Source: Zizania palustris (taxonomy: Eukaryota > Streptophyta > Magnoliopsida > Poales > Poaceae). Taken from it: DNA of 64,000 nt. Under the pieces are notes generated by a model. The model had not been told where the DNA came from. It saw only the letters and a list, made by a program, of their open reading frames with translations, and searched no databases. Location of the stretch: positions 124,001 to 188,000 of the forward strand of contig JAAALK010002129.1 in the NCBI GenBank assembly GCA_019279435.1, in the 5' to 3' direction. The position numbers were made by a program, and so were the translations under genes. Below are positions 1 through 12,084 of this stretch, piece after piece. Positions within the stretch are counted from its first letter, which is position 1; each line of letters starts with the position of its first letter.

Positions 1-10
1 TGAACCTAGG

Positions 11-20
11 CTATAAATAG
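11..20 (+). promoter_or_regulatory. TATA box of the antisense gene of element A
   Basis: CTATAAATAG lies about 95 bp before the ATG at 115. The related element E has the same TATA word upstream of its own antisense gene (26230-26239). Position and recurrence suggest a dedicated promoter for the antisense gene; this is inference. Confidence 0.6.
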
Positions 21-114
21 AGGACCTAGAAACTTCTCAAACACCTTTCTCATCGTCTTTGCGCAATCAACCTTTAGCCTCCAAACTCTAGCCTTAAGCG
101 TTCATTTCAGATCA

Positions 115-3100
115 ATGGCGAAAACAAGCTTCAAGGCTCCCGGGGCGACTTCGGCCCTAGCTCGGCAACAGGCCATGGCGGCGACGGCGGTGGCGCCGGC
201 GGGGAATCCCCAACAGATCAGTTCTCATGATCTCCTCCCAGCTTCTTCGAAGTATCCTGACCAGTCTTACAAACTGGGGCCATCCACCTGCAAGAGGAAG
301 ACGATCGCAGCGGGGGTCGAGGGGAATATTAGCTCGGAGATCATCGTCCTGCAAACCCGGAAAGGAAGCCATCCCTTCGCCGCGGCCTGGTGAAGTTGTG
401 GTCTTCGAAGCCTTCTTCGAGGCTGGGTTAGGACTCCCGGCGGTAGACTTCCTGTCAGAGGTATTAGATCTATTCCATGTCACCCTTCCTCAATTGTCTC
501 CAAATACAATAGCGCACTTGGCTATCTTCGAATGGGCTCTACGGGCTGAAGGCTGTGAAGGAAGAGCAGAGATTTTTGCAGCACTACACAGGGCATCTTG
601 CCAGCCAAAGACTTACCAAGGCTCTGGGGGGAGAAAATCGTAGTAGCCTTCGGCAGCATCAACTTCAGACTCCGAGATGAATTCCAACTGCGATTTCCAG
701 CGAAGGCCATCAATGTCAGATGGTACACAGATTGGATTCTCCGGTGGTTCTATGCTGAAGTTGGAGCAGGCAGCCGTCTGGCCGGACCTCTACAAGATAT
801 ATACTTCCAAAGGGAAGCCCAAGTTTACCCAGACCCCGGCCAGCTCGAAGCTCGCCTTAACCTGCTCCAACGAATTAGTCGCCGCATGAGCATGCAGGAC
901 TTAGCGGAGGAGTTCATCGGACTCCAAATTCCGTCTTTGATGGCCAACTGGCCTATCAACTTCGAAGATGACCCGGAGGGAGGACTCCGAAAAAATTCTT
1001 CAAACTTGAGCCCTGCAGGTAACTTCGAAAACTACAACATGTTTTATATATGATTATTTGATGAAATGACTTAATAAAAACTTATCTTTCAGCTTCTCAA
1101 GCCCCTATGACTTCAGAGCAAGTCGTTCGAGCTTCGGAGAAGATTCTTGGAGCTCCAACTCGGGCTGAAAAGGAGTGGAGGAAAAAACTGGTGGGCAGTT
1201 GGGAGTGACTTAACCGAGTATGGGGCGTACTCAGAGTCGCAGCCCCCCTATTCCAGACTGGGTGCCTTTGAGCAAGGCCCGAAAAAGAGGAAAGCGGATG
1301 CTAGGACTTCAGGCACCGGCCAAGACTCCCATGAAAAAGTTAGCCCGAAAGCCTAAGAATGTGGCTCCCTCTTGGCCTGTGGCTTCGCCTTCCGATTCAT
1401 CTGAAGATGATGGAGAGAGAGAAATGCAAAGGCTCCTCGTGAACCTAATTATCGAAGATGAAGCGCAGACAAATGTTGTAGACACTGGTGACGTAGCAAG
1501 TATGCCAGCTGCTCCAAGTAGCTCTGAACAGGCCGAGACCTCAAGTGTCCAGCCTGACTTGCCGCATCAAGAAGCCCCTGCTACTGAAGGCGCAGTCAGA
1601 GTTATAGCTGAACAGGCTTCGATTCCGGACAAAGTGGTAGCTATTGCTCCAAGGGAGGCTCCAACAGTCAACCCTTCGGTTCCAGACCCCGAGTCCGATG
1701 AAGACTTTGAAGTGGCCTTCGACCCTCCGAGTAGCCCCGTACTCACTCGTCGACAAGACTTCAGAGGTAAACTTCACTTAAACCGCCTTTTTCTTCAACC
1801 TCCAAAATTATGCAATATATAATACCTTTGTTTTGGCAGGGTCTGCTCCCATGGAGATGACTCCTCCTGCGAAGACTGCTCCTGGGACTTCGACATCTCC
1901 AGGGTCGGTTCCAGAAGCTGCACAAATGGGACCCGGAAACGGTAAAGGCAAAATGGACCCCTTCCCTGCTCCGAACTAGGGATTAACTCCGTTGGAATCG
2001 ACAGACTGAGAACAATCTAACGAAGGGGGCCAGTCCACCGAAGTTTCTGAGGATGCGGCGCAGCTGCTCCGGCCCTTCGCCGAACGAAGATGATCAAATG
2101 GCTTTGTCCATGCTCCCCCTCCTAGATCCTTTTCTGGAGCGAAGGACCGGACTTTGGGACCTGCTCGAACCTTTGGATCGAGCTAACCGCGAAGTTGGGG
2201 GAACAGACTTAGTAGCCATTCTTGGGGAGGCTGAGGGTTCAGAGCTGAACGCAGCCTTAGAACGGGCAGCATACCAGGTATGAAATATCTGCAAAAACAA
2301 GATTAATTTCAACTTACGAACAATTTTTCACCTTGCTTTTTCTTTTCGCAGCAAATAGTCTTGGCTCGAGCTACAGCTGTTTTGAACGAGCGAGGAAGTA
2401 TTCGTCTTAAGGAGAGGATTACTGCCCTCCAAAGGAGTCTTGAGGGCTTCGAAATTTGAATCTCTAGCATGGACGAGATAGTTGCAGTATAGAGGAGAGC
2501 CAGACTTTGTCTAGAGGCTGCAAATCAGAAGCTCGAAGCCGAACAAATTGTGCTTTGGACTAAAATAGAGAAAATGCGGGTAGAGCATGCAACGACGGGG
2601 CTGAGCTGGTTAAGCTTCAAGAAGAAAAGACGAAAGCCATGGAGGAGGCCAGCACCTACTTAGCCTAGAAGAACTCTTTGGCTACGGAGGCAGCTAGACT
2701 ATCTTCTGTGGTAGACGAGCTGTCTTCGACAAGGGATGCCTTAATTGAAGACAAGGTGAAGTCAGAGAAGGTAGCTGCTGAGGTCATGGATAATCTTTTA
2801 GGTTTCTTAGAGTACTTCGAGTGACAACGTCTCCTTACTACGACGGCTGAAAATGATCCAAGGAGCAGCGAAGATGATGAAGACGGTGGGTATTCGGTAT
2901 GGAGAACTCTCCGGCCAAGTATCTTCTCTCAGAATACTTCGTTACTACGAAGATATAGGGCTATCAGTAGCACCAGACTTGGGGGCGGCTCCTATTACCT
3001 TCGATGACAACCAGCTGCTAAACCCTTCCGAAGATGTGGCCACAGCCTGGCAAGCCTTCCAAGCATCATGGAGAGCCGAAGGTCAAACAGCGATCAAGGC

Positions 3101-3735
3101 TTGGATCGATGAAGGGCTTCGCCAGAAACAAGATCGGTCTCAAGCTTCGAGCAGCCAGCCTCCACCAGACCCGTAGGTTTAGTTTTGTTTAGGGGTCCGA
3201 ATATGTAAAAATTATGCTTTCATCTGTTATGAATGAAAACTTATTTGTCATGTTTTTAGGCTTCCCAACCTCGTATGGATAATCTCGAAGTATTAAATGT
3301 TACCCAAGAACTTCGCCTGCTATGGGCTACCTTCGATCTTTTAAAACTTAACAAACGACCTCGATTTCTGATTCCTCGAGAAAGCTCCGGTGCGATTGCG
3401 ACCGAAATACGTAAAGATATATTATCTTATATTAAAGAGGAAGTAAAAGAAGTTAACTTGGAAACCTCATCTTTTGAAGACGTTGAATGGTCCGAAGAAG
3501 AGAGTACTGCTGAAGAACAAGGAAAGAAGCCTGAAGAACTTTGAAGCTGGGAGAGAAGCCTCGAGCAACTTTGAACTTGGGATGAACTTCAACAAGAACA
3601 AAAAGATTTTCGAGCTTCGAAGGGAGGGAGAAGAATTAAACGTAAAGTTATCAGGAATCCCGTCTCTGGAACTAGTCGTTCCGGCTTTAGTGGTAGCTCT
3701 AGAGATCAAAGGGGTCTTCGATTCCTTCTTGGTAT
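115..3735 (+). pseudogene. Antisense spliced gene (aORF) of element A, PF04195-like
   Basis: The translated pieces (near 390-640 and 620-1015) contain a block with VVFEAFFEAGLGLP and FEWALRAEGCEG. It resembles the plant family called putative gypsy type transposon (PF04195), whose biochemical role is unknown. Element E carries a homologue. GT-AG introns are visible at about 1019-1092, 1767-1839, 2278-2351 and 3173-3259, and E has introns at matching places. The second exon is acidic and low complexity, the region 2352-2830 is coiled-coil-like, and the last exon ends with RFLLGIDTNLS-like residues, matching the end of the E copy. Breaks: the reading frame changes near 620, in-frame stops occur around 2455-2830, and another frame change lies near 3540. 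I place the start at the ATG at 115 because it follows the TATA box. Transcription runs opposite to gag-pol. Confidence 0.75.
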
Positions 3736-4112
3736 AGACACAAATTTATCGTAATGTAATGTAATCTATTCAAATGATAAAGATTAAGATTTTTAAAATT
3801 GTCTCTCTACTTCCCAGCCCCTCTTTGGGCGTAAGCAACTTCGAAGTGCAGTCGAAGATGGTTAGGCGCAAAGAAAAAGACTAAGGAGTACAATTTTGGA
3901 GGCTCGGAGCCCCTTAGCAACTTAGAGATTGATTAAAATCTCACAAAATGTCTTCGACTACTTGGAGTCTGAAAACTGGTAACTTAGTACCTTTTGTTTG
4001 AAAATAGTCACTTCGGACTAATTTTCTGGACACTTTAGCATCCAAAATGATTGGCCACTTTGGTCTTTTTTTTACAGATATTCGAAGCTTATCAGCGAAA
4101 ATTCTGTTCTGT

Positions 4113-4290
4113 TTGGCCTCCTTCGGCTCTTTTTGCGAATGCTATCAAACCAGTGGTTCGGAATTCGCAGTAGTCTCCTTGGACTCTTTTTACGGATGCT
4201 TTCAAGCCGGAGCTTGGAATCCACGTTATTTTGTCTCTTTCGACTCTTTTTAAGGATGCTTTCAAGCCGGTGGCTTGGAATCCATTTTTC
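4113..4290. repeat. Three tandem copies of a ~60 bp unit in the pol-aORF spacer
   Basis: Copies begin near 4115, 4173 and 4233 and share the core CTCTTTTTAAGGATGCTTTC followed by AAGCCGGTGGCTTGGAATCC, with drift. The rest of the spacer 3736-4300 holds a low-complexity stretch and no gene. The repeat lies between the convergent ends of pol (minus) and aORF (plus), where termination or processing signals would be expected, but no such role is shown. Confidence 0.75.
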
Positions 4291-4300
4291 AGTGCATCCA

Positions 4301-5575
4301 CTAGAAGTAGGAAGTGTTTGAGAGGTAGGCATTATCTGAATTTATAAGGTGTTTACAAATGATTACAAGGAGCCCATATGTGAAATGTCGCTTTAAGTGC
4401 TCCGCATGCCAGGCATACTTTAACTCTTCGCCATCTAAATTAGCTAACTTAAAAGAACCAGGGCATCCTGAATGGAGAATAATGTATGGACCTTCCCACT
4501 TATTTCCTAATTTCCCTGGTGCTATAATGCTTCGCAAAACTAGATGACCCGGCTTAAGTTCGTTAAGCTTAACCTTCGGGTCAAACCCAGTCTTCGTCTG
4601 CTGCTGATACTTTGATAAATTAGCGACAGCTCAAAGTCTTGTTTCTTCTGTTAAATCAAGCGAAGTTTGCCTTTCTCCTTCTATTTCCAGTTCGGTGCTG
4701 CGAATAGATCCTCCTTTAAGCTCCGTTGGTGTCATAGCTTCGTCTCCGAATAATAGTCTGAAAGGAGTGAAACCTGTGGACCTTGATTGAGTGGTCCGAA
4801 TGGACCATAAAATCTTTGGGAGCTCTTCGGTCCACGCCCTTTTGCCAACCCTACTATTCTTCGATTCAACCCTGACAATATATTACCATTGGCTCTTTCT
4901 ACAGCTCTGTTAAACTAAGGATGGCGCACTGCAGCGAAGCATATTTGTATGCCAAGATCTTCGCAAAACTTCCTGAAGGGCTCTGCATCAAACTGTGTCC
5001 CGTTGTCAACTGTGAGCTGCCGAGGTACTCCGAACCGGCATATAATACTTTTCTAGAAAAATTTTGTACATTATTCGAAGTGATAGCTGTGAGGGGTTCT
5101 GCTTCGACCCACTTGGAAAAATACTCAATTGCTACCACTACGAATTTCAAATTTCCTTTTGCTACTGGGAAGGGGCCAATAAGGTCTATGCCCCATCTGG
5201 CCATGGGCCACACTGGGGCAATAACTTGAAGAGTTGTTAGCGGACGATGACTTCTTCTTCCCATCCATTGACAACCCTGGCACGTGCGGACTAGGCTCTC
5301 CGCATCAGCTACTATTGTAGGCCAGTAAATCCCCTGGCGAAGTGTTTTTCCTGCCAATGCTTGAGGGGCCAGATGGCTACCACAAAGGCCTTCATGAATT
5401 TCTCGGAGAATCTCCTGACCTTCGGTTTGAGATATACATCAGAGCAGAGGGGAACATACTCCGGCCTTGTACAGAATATCGTTGATTATATGATAATTTC
5501 GAATTCTGAGCTTTAACCTCGAAAGCTATGGCCCTTCAGGCAAATTTGCTTCACCTTGCAACAATTCCATAATTG
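4301..5575 (-). pseudogene. Integrase of element A (broken)
   Basis: Minus-strand reading gives an integrase core with CQGCQ zinc-finger cysteines (about 5270), the first catalytic Asp in GIDLIGPF (about 5180) and a KWEGPYII block near the C-terminus (about 4490), the GPY-type region typical of gypsy integrases. Integrase joins the cDNA ends to host DNA in the nucleus. The frame is lost just after TSNNVQNF (about 5060) and again within 4540-4900, so no full domain can be made. Element F has the same domain in better shape at 33086-34300. Confidence 0.85.
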
Positions 5576-5579
5576 AACT

Positions 5580-6615
5580 TCACCAATCAGTACTTGGAAT
5601 GCAAAGAACTTCCGCAAGAGGGACCTGTGTTACAGAAGGTGAACTAAGCTCTTCGTAAAAAACTCCTTCCGGAATGTCCATAGCTCTGGCTGCAGCTTTT
5701 GCCAAGGTATCAGCTTGCATATTTTCAGCTCTGGGTATACTTCGGATGGAAATCCCTTTAAATGCTGCTTCAGTCTTACGGATCTCTTCCAAATATTTTG
5801 CAAGCTGGGGATGACGAACTTGAAAACTTTTATCAACGTGCCCTGCTACAATTTGAGAATCTGTTTTAATAACAACTCTTGTAGCCCCCAAAGCACGTGC
5901 TTTTTGAAGTCCTAACAAAATTCCTTCATACTCCGCTGTATTATTGGTGGACTTAAAGTTGAGCCTTGTAGAGTACATTGCTCTTTGCCCTGAAGGTGAA
6001 ATTATCACCGCTCCGACACCTGCTCCAGATGCTTGAAAAGCTCCATCGGAGTATATGGTCCAAATTCCTTCATTTGGTTTCTCCGGAGCCCATACTGTAG
6101 GGGGGGTCCATTCTGCCACAAAATCTGCTAACACCTGTGACTTGATTGTTGTCCTCGCCACGAAGGAGATGTCGAATGGATGCTAATTCAACAACCCATT
6201 TCCCAATTATTCCTGTAGAATCCTTGCTTCGGAGCATATCTCCGAAAGGATACGAAGTTGGTACAATCACATTATGTGCTAGGAAATAATGCCTTAACTT
6301 CCTTGAAGCCATTATCAAAGCATAGGTGAACTTCTCAAGCTCAGAGTATCTTGTTTTTGCTCCAAACAATGCTTCGGATACAAAATAGACTGGATTCTGT
6401 ACCAACTTCCCATTGAAATCAACTTCTCTGACAAGGACTGCACTGACTGCGGAGCCAGTAGCTGCAAGGTAGAGGAGTAGGGTTTCGTCCGCAACAGGCA
6501 CCGTGAGTGTAGCGAGGTTACTGAGATAATTCTTAATATCATCAAAACTCTTTTGACACTCCGGTGTCCATGCAAAATCTTCGGACCCTTTAATGCTTTG
6601 AAAATGGGCAATCTT
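5580..6615 (-). pseudogene. RNase H pair of element A (gypsy-type, then archaeal-type)
   Basis: The first part (about 6600-6170) is the usual gypsy RNase H and connection region, with a TRYSELEKFTYALI-like block. The second (about 6090-5640) is an archaeal-type RNase H (RVT_3-like) with IYSDGAFQASGAG, STNNTAEYEGILLGL and KTDSQIVAGHV, which carry the expected acidic residues. RNase H removes the RNA template during cDNA synthesis. Compared with F, one G is missing near 6580 and there is another single-base shift near 6170, so both domains are out of frame with RT. Confidence 0.88.
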
Positions 6616-6617
6616 CT

Positions 6618-7361
6618 CTACGCAGATCTTGCTACGAACCTGCTAAGTGTTGCAAGGCGGCCAGTTAGCTTTTGCACTTGCTTCAAATTTTCCAGAGGAG
6701 CCATTCTTTGTAATGCAGTTATTTGAGTTGGGCTAGCTTCGATCCCTCTGCTTGAAACTAGATACCCTAACAATTTTCCAGCCTGAGCCCCGAAGATGCA
6801 TTTTTCGAGGTTAAGACGGACTCCACATGCCCGAAGGCTATTGAACATTTCTGCTAGGTCTAGGCTATGCTGGTGCTTTAGAGCACTCTTTATTACAATG
6901 TCATCCATATAGGCTTCTACATTGCGGCCCATTTGATGACCTAGAGCCTTAGCAATTAATCTCGAAAAAGTTGCCCCGACATTTCTTAAGCCGAAAGGCA
7001 TTCTTACATAGCAGAAGACTCTCGAAGGAGTTACAAAGCTTGTTTTGATTTCATCTTCGCGCTTTAACCAGATTTGATGGTAGCCAGAATATGCGTCGAG
7101 GAAGCTTAATAACTCCGAATCAGCATTGGAGTCAACCAATTGATCAATTCGGGGCATGGGATAGGGTTCACGGGGGCATGCTTTATTCAAGGATGTAAAG
7201 TCAATACACATGCGCCACTTCCCAGAAGATTTCTTCCTGATGAAGTCTGGGTTGGCCAACCACTCCGTATGAGCTACTTCCCTGATAATCCCAGCATTCA
7301 GCAACTTTTCCACTTCAACTTTAGCAAGGATGGCCCTCTCCGCAGATAACTTCTGGAGTCC
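6618..7361 (-). pseudogene. Reverse transcriptase of element A
   Basis: Conserved RT blocks are present in order: KWRMCIDFTSLNKACP, SFLDAYSGYHQI (motif A Asp), MPFGLRNVGATF and AYMDDIVIKS (catalytic YMDD). The domain makes cDNA from the element's RNA. It reads open for about 230 residues and then meets TAG at 6618-6620, where F has GAG. The frame continues upstream towards protease. Confidence 0.9.
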
Positions 7362-8258
7362 TTATCGGACAGGCCGAACCCTCGGGTTCACAAGTAAGCT
7401 ATGTTCAATAATATCCCGACTGACTCTGGTAATGTCCTCTTCAGACCATGCAAAGACATCCAAATTTTCTTCCACTACTTTTTCTAATGAAGTAGCGACT
7501 TTTGGAGGCAAATCCTTGCCAAACTGAAATGAATAGTCTTTGCCATCCTTGACAATAACCTTCGTTACAATCTCTCCTTGAGGGCTTGGTCTTGGGAAGG
7601 ACTTCTTCGAAGGATCACCTGAAGTAGAGATATCCTCCGGGTTGCCTTGTACGTTGTTCACTTGTCTCGGGTCAAGAGGGGGGCCATGACCATATTCTAC
7701 TCTTCGCGCAGTGGCCTGATCTCCAAAAACAGTGAGCACTCCCGCTTGCGTGGGCATCTTCATACACAAATAATTATGATGCGCCACGGCTCCAAACTGA
7801 TACAACATGCCCCTCCCAAAGATAACATTATATGCGTATGGGGCAACAACAACATCGAAAATCACCTCCTCCGTCCTGGCCAATAGCCCCTCTCTGAAAG
7901 CGACCTCTAGACCTATTTGGCCGAGGGCACCAAGAGGGGGTCCTGCGAAGCCTTGCAAAGGACGAGCTGCAGGGAGAAGATGCTTCCTAGAGATACAGAG
8001 CTGATCGAAGGCTTGGACGAAGATAATATCTGCTGAACTCCCATCGTCAATCAGTACTCTCCGAACTTTAGTCCCTGCTATGTCGGCAGTGATGACAAGT
8101 GGATCTGCGTGCAGAAACTTTATGCTAGCTGCATTATCTGCGGAAAAAGATATCGGCACATGGGACCACTCAGACATGGTAGCTGCAGACGAATGAAGTT
8201 CCAATATGTCCCACTTCTCGGACATATTCTCTTCGCTGTCTCTTCGACATACTACCAA
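7362..8258 (-). pseudogene. Aspartic protease and pol N-terminal region of element A
   Basis: The protease motif is LIDDGSSADIIF (Asp codon 8046-8048), where related elements have DGG; the catalytic Asp is kept but the following Gly is Asp. The frame continues through a conserved spacer with KDYSFQFGKDLPPKV and EENLDVFAWS, the usual lead-in to RT in this lineage. The protease cleaves the Gag-Pol chain in the particle. In F gag and protease are in one frame, so the separation in A near 8250 is probably a frameshift. Confidence 0.85.
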
Positions 8259-9715
8259 GAGTCCCTCCTCCGGAAATGGGGAGGACTACTCTTTTTCCTC
8301 GATCTTGACCATCTTCCTGCTTCAGAGGTGGCATAATATTGACCACCGGAGGTTGCCTTGCAGGGTCGAAGTTGTCTATATGTGCCACAGCCTAGACAGG
8401 CTCCGTACGCACCTCGGTAGGAAACTCGGTCAGTAGTGCCTCGACCCGAAGTTCTTTCAAGGTACTCGCCTCTTAAAGCGAGTATAGACTTGCACGCATC
8501 AGTTGCGTTACTTCGATTCTCAGCATGGCCGTTGGCCTTGCTTCCCGAAGCTTGTGAAGTCTTAGGGGCAAATTTCTGCGGAGGTGCAATGTTCAAGACT
8601 TCTGAACGAGGATGCTTTTTCCCCCGACGCATGTCATGCTGGACTTCAAATTTAGGCCCCTGTGAAGGTGTTGAAGTCTTCACTTCCAACTTGACTTCTT
8701 GCAGGATTGACGGAGTTGAAGCAGTTCTCTGAAGCCACCCTTCTTCTGATCTAGCATACTCTTCAAAATAAGACATCAACTGAGCAACAGAAGATATCTG
8801 TTTCCGATGAAGTTTATAAAGGAGGCCCGCATGGGTAACTCCCTCTCAAGATGCATCAACTATGGAGGATGTAGTCAGCCCTCGAATTTGCGACATCGTA
8901 TGGGCAAAGCGCTTGAAGAATTGTCCTAAAGTCTCTCCAGGCAGCTGCTTCACCTGGAAAAGACTTCCTGTAGACATTGGGGGTACGAAGGTACCCTGAA
9001 AGTTACTTATGAACTTCTTCCTTAATTTCTCCCAGGTTCTAATTGACCCTGGTTTCAGGGACCAAAACCACCGCAGAGCCACCCCTTCAAGAGCTAGAGG
9101 GAAACACTTGGCCATGATGTCTCGCACTCCTCCACTGGCCTCAATTGCCAACACATAAGAACGGGAGAACTCCCCAGGGTCCTCGTCTCCAGAATACTTG
9201 CAGAGCTTCGAAGTTTTAAACTTAGGGTCGAAGCGCACTTTCTGTAGCTTGGGATGCAGTGGAGACTCGCTATCGAAGGAAGTGTTCTCTGGGGCTTCGG
9301 GATAAGGAAGTTCGTTGTCTTGGGGCACTTCGGGAATGACCGGGGTTTCCTGAGAATGAAGCCTATCTGTGGCTTCTTGCCTCCACCTCGCCACTTCAGC
9401 TTGGAGACTAGCCATTTGGGCGGCCATGTCGCCAAGACCATCTTCACCTCCTCCGGAAGGACCTTCCGGGTCTTGAGAATTGTACGTGTCAATTTGAATC
9501 TGAATCTGAGCTAGAAGAGGGACTCCAGCTGGCCGAAGTATAGATGTAGTTGGGGAGGAACTCCGTATGCTCGAGGAAGGGGAATCCCTTTGGGAGTCTG
9601 ACGGTGGAGGAATTACCGAAGATCCTCCGACATTGACTGTATTCGAAGATCTTACTCCGGAGGTCCGAGGGGACCTCCGAGTAGGACTACCACCTGAACT
9701 CCGCTTGGGAGGCAT
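8252..9715 (-). pseudogene. Gag of element A (broken)
   Basis: The start is the ATG at 9713-9715, just after the primer-binding site, giving an MPPKRS-type basic N-terminus that recurs in F and I. A proline/serine-rich stretch follows, then the retrotransposon gag domain (about residues 170-285) with ALRWFWSLKPGSIRTWEKL and KQLPGETLGQFFKRF. Gag forms the virus-like particle. A TGA at 8846-8848 stands where F has CGA, a C-to-T change at a CpG. The zinc-knuckle region (about 8500-8530) has lost its first Cys/His compared with I. Confidence 0.9.
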
Positions 9716-9757
9716 GGTTTGAGAACTTGGTAGAGAACGAAGTTTTTTGGACTAAGT

Positions 9758-9775
9758 TCCCCACGGACGGTGCCA
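9758..9775 (-). other. Primer-binding site of element A
   Basis: Two bases after the 5' LTR the minus strand reads TGGCACCGTCCGTGGGGA. Elements E, F and I have TGGCGCCGTCCGTGGGGA at the same place. It starts with TGG, as expected for pairing with a tRNA CCA end. I do not assign the tRNA. Confidence 0.8.
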
Positions 9776-9777
9776 AC

Positions 9778-10274
9778 TGTTGGCGTAAAAGATTACGCTA
9801 ACAGGTTTCTAGAGATTAGAAACTAACAAACGAAGTGTTTGTAAAGTGAACTATTTCAAGCCTCCGAATTGGATAATAGCTCAAAGCAGTTCGAAGATGT
9901 GTATTGAATAATTCAGTATTCGATGACCATTACAGGGTAAAACGGGGGGTATTTATAGGCCAAAACCTTAAGGAAAAGACCTTTTTACCACTCTATTACA
10001 ACCGACATAGTGGAAACTATTCGGTACCCTTAATAGGGCTAAAATGGTAAAAGACTAATCTAATGAGAAAGAAGATAAGTCTTCCATCTTAGCTAGCAAG
10101 GAGGTTCTCTGAAGATTATACATTCGAAGATATACTCCGAACTAGAGTTCGCCTCGATCCTTCGAACTTGACCCAGTACTAAGCCAGAGTTAGATGCTGG
10201 AGAGCTTCGGCTAAATAGCCTGCCTTCGTCTTGTTGCGGTAGTGACCCTGAGGATGAAGTATTTTCCCCCAACA
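9778..10274 (-). repeat. 5' LTR of element A (497 bp)
   Basis: On the plus strand it runs from TGTTGGCGTAAAAG to TTTTCCCCCAACA; read in the element's own direction it starts TGTTGGGGGAA and ends CCAACA. It matches the LTRs of F (38538-39029) and I (54596-55088). A TATA box for the minus-strand transcript (GCCTATAAAT) is at 9951-9960, close before a C-rich run. Confidence 0.9.
9951..9960 (-). promoter_or_regulatory. TATA box in the LTR of element A
   Basis: On the minus strand this is GCCTATAAAT. The same word is in the LTR of I near 54911. In F the matching site has changed to CCAATAAATA (about 38707-38717). Confidence 0.6.
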
Positions 10275-12060
10275 ATCTCCTTTAGAGATTGAGCAAAAAA
10301 TAGCCGCATCAGAAGATCAGGCCATTAGCGCTTTGCTAGCCAACTGTTTAGATTCGGCAGTTATCTCCCAAGTAGAGGCAACTCTTAGAAGGTTCGGCTT
10401 TACTAAGGTCGTACCCCCAGTCCCTATTGCTAGTGCGCCTTAGGTAAATCATGTGTACAGCAGAACTAACGGTAACACTGGCATGACCGTTACATCTCCG
10501 GCCCCAACACTTATGGCCGAGACTAATCATTATGCTTACGGCCAAACTAGCACTGCGTACCACGCACCACCACATGTGCTAGTACCCACGCTGCCCGCGC
10601 CACATGCGCAGGCGCCTAGGCACGAGCACGTCATACAGGTAGCGCGTAGGGAAGAGGCCTATGGCCGACACGCCGATATCCCGCCGCGAGTCACGCCCTC
10701 GCACGAGAGACGTGCGTAGGAAGCAGGCCAAGATGAACTAGAGGAGCGGATCCTTGCACTATTCAGGGAGTGTGCAGGCTTCGTGCCTAAGGGTTGGGTT
10801 AGGGTTTACCGTAAGCCATATCCTGACCATCTCGATACAATACCATACCCCCGCGGCTATAGAATCCCTGAATTCACTAAATTCGACGGCGAGGGTAGCA
10901 AAACCACACTAGAGCACATTAGTCAATTTTTAGCACAGTGTGGAGAAGCTAGTGGGATAGATGATCTAAAAGTTAGACTATTTTCTCTCTCGCTACCCGG
11001 CACCGCTTTCACTTGGTTTTCAGTGCTCTAGCCGAACTCCGTTCAGACGTGGGATGATTTAGAACGAATTCCATGATTACTTTTACACAGGTGAGACGAA
11101 GCTTAGGCTTTCACACTTGACATCGGTTAGGCAGAAATCTAATGAGAATGCCTCTGAGTACATCAAGCGTTTTAGGGATACTAGAAACCGATGTTTCAGC
11201 CTTAACATTTCAGAAAGGGACATGGCGGAACTAGCTTTTAATGGGTTGCGTTCCAAGATTAGAGAAAAATTATACAATAAGAACTTTATAGAAGTTAGCC
11301 AAGTCTTATAGCAGGCTCTGGTCCAGGAAGGTTGAACCAAAGATAAAAAGTTTATTAAAACATTTAAGAAACCTATGGCTAAAATCCACATCATGGAACG
11401 CTCCGACGAGGAGGAATCATAAGAGGAGGATTCAGCCGACATGTATGCGGCCGAATGGGTTTGTAACGCTAAGAGCAAACCTATCACTTGCTCTGAATTA
11501 CGGCTGTCTCCCACGAAGAATCGTCCTAGTGAGGTCAAGTACTCATTTGACATAACTAAGTGTGATAAAATATTCGATTTTCTCTTAAAGAACCAACTTC
11601 TCAGGTTGCCTAAAGGTCAAGTCATTCCCTCTGCCGATGAGTTGAAGAAGCATCCATGTTGTAAGTGGCATGATTCACATTCACATAATACTAACGACTG
11701 CAATGTTTTTCGACGGCAGGTCCAATCAGCCATACAAGAAGGACGATTGAAGATAGACCATAATCCAAAGATGAAGCTGGACAAAGATCCTTTTCCCGTC
11801 AACGTCGTCGACCTCGACGAGAAAAAGGTATTGATTCGGCCAGAACAGGCTGAGTCGGCTAAAGGGAAGGATGTAATTGTTGGAGAGCCGTGCACTCGCA
11901 CGCTCATACCAAAGAACCTCGAGGTAGAAGTGTGGAAACAGAACATTAACATCCCTTTGGTTAAGGCTCACAAGACGTCGAAGGTAACATACAAGATGTT
12001 GTTGAATAAGCATCAAACAAAACCAAGGAAGCAGGTCCCCACGCTAAAAAGCTAGGTCAG
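10275..12060 (+). pseudogene. Gag of element B (many stops)
   Basis: The N-terminal part (from about 10290) aligns with C: ALANCLDSAVIS, then SRTNGNTGM. The gag domain includes PYPRGYRIPEFTKFDGEG, LFSLSLPGTAFTWFSVL and EYIKRFRDTRNRC. A CX2HX4HX4C knuckle (CKWHDSHSHNTNDC, about 11658-11700) stands where other elements have CCHC. Stops interrupt at 10718-10720 and near 11030, 11310, 11333 and 11420, and one frame change occurs near 11060. Element C gives the better reading of this gene (23099-24391). Confidence 0.88.
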
Positions 12061-12084
12061 CCGAAGGGCCCAAGGTGTTCAGAG

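Larger units (their letters stand above)
1..10274 (-). mobile_element. Element A: Ty3/gypsy, Tat-type, partial (3' LTR outside window)
   Basis: Read on the minus strand the order is 5' LTR (9778-10274), primer-binding site, gag, protease, RT, RNase H, a second archaeal-type RNase H, integrase, a repeat-bearing spacer, then a gene in the opposite direction (115-3735). Two RNase H domains and an antisense extra gene are known hallmarks of the Tat lineage (Grande, RIRE2, Cinful-Zeon relatives). The 3' LTR should lie left of base 1. A is inserted in the gag region of element B: the B sequence resumes at 10275 and can be aligned with the same part of element C near 24540. The expected 5 bp target duplication would be ATCTC (10275-10279), with its partner outside the window. 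Several stops and frameshifts make this copy non-autonomous. Confidence 0.9.

Noticed and set aside
156..483. Minus-strand open frame opposite the aORF of A
   Set aside because: It is a mirror of the coding plus-strand frame and matches no family.
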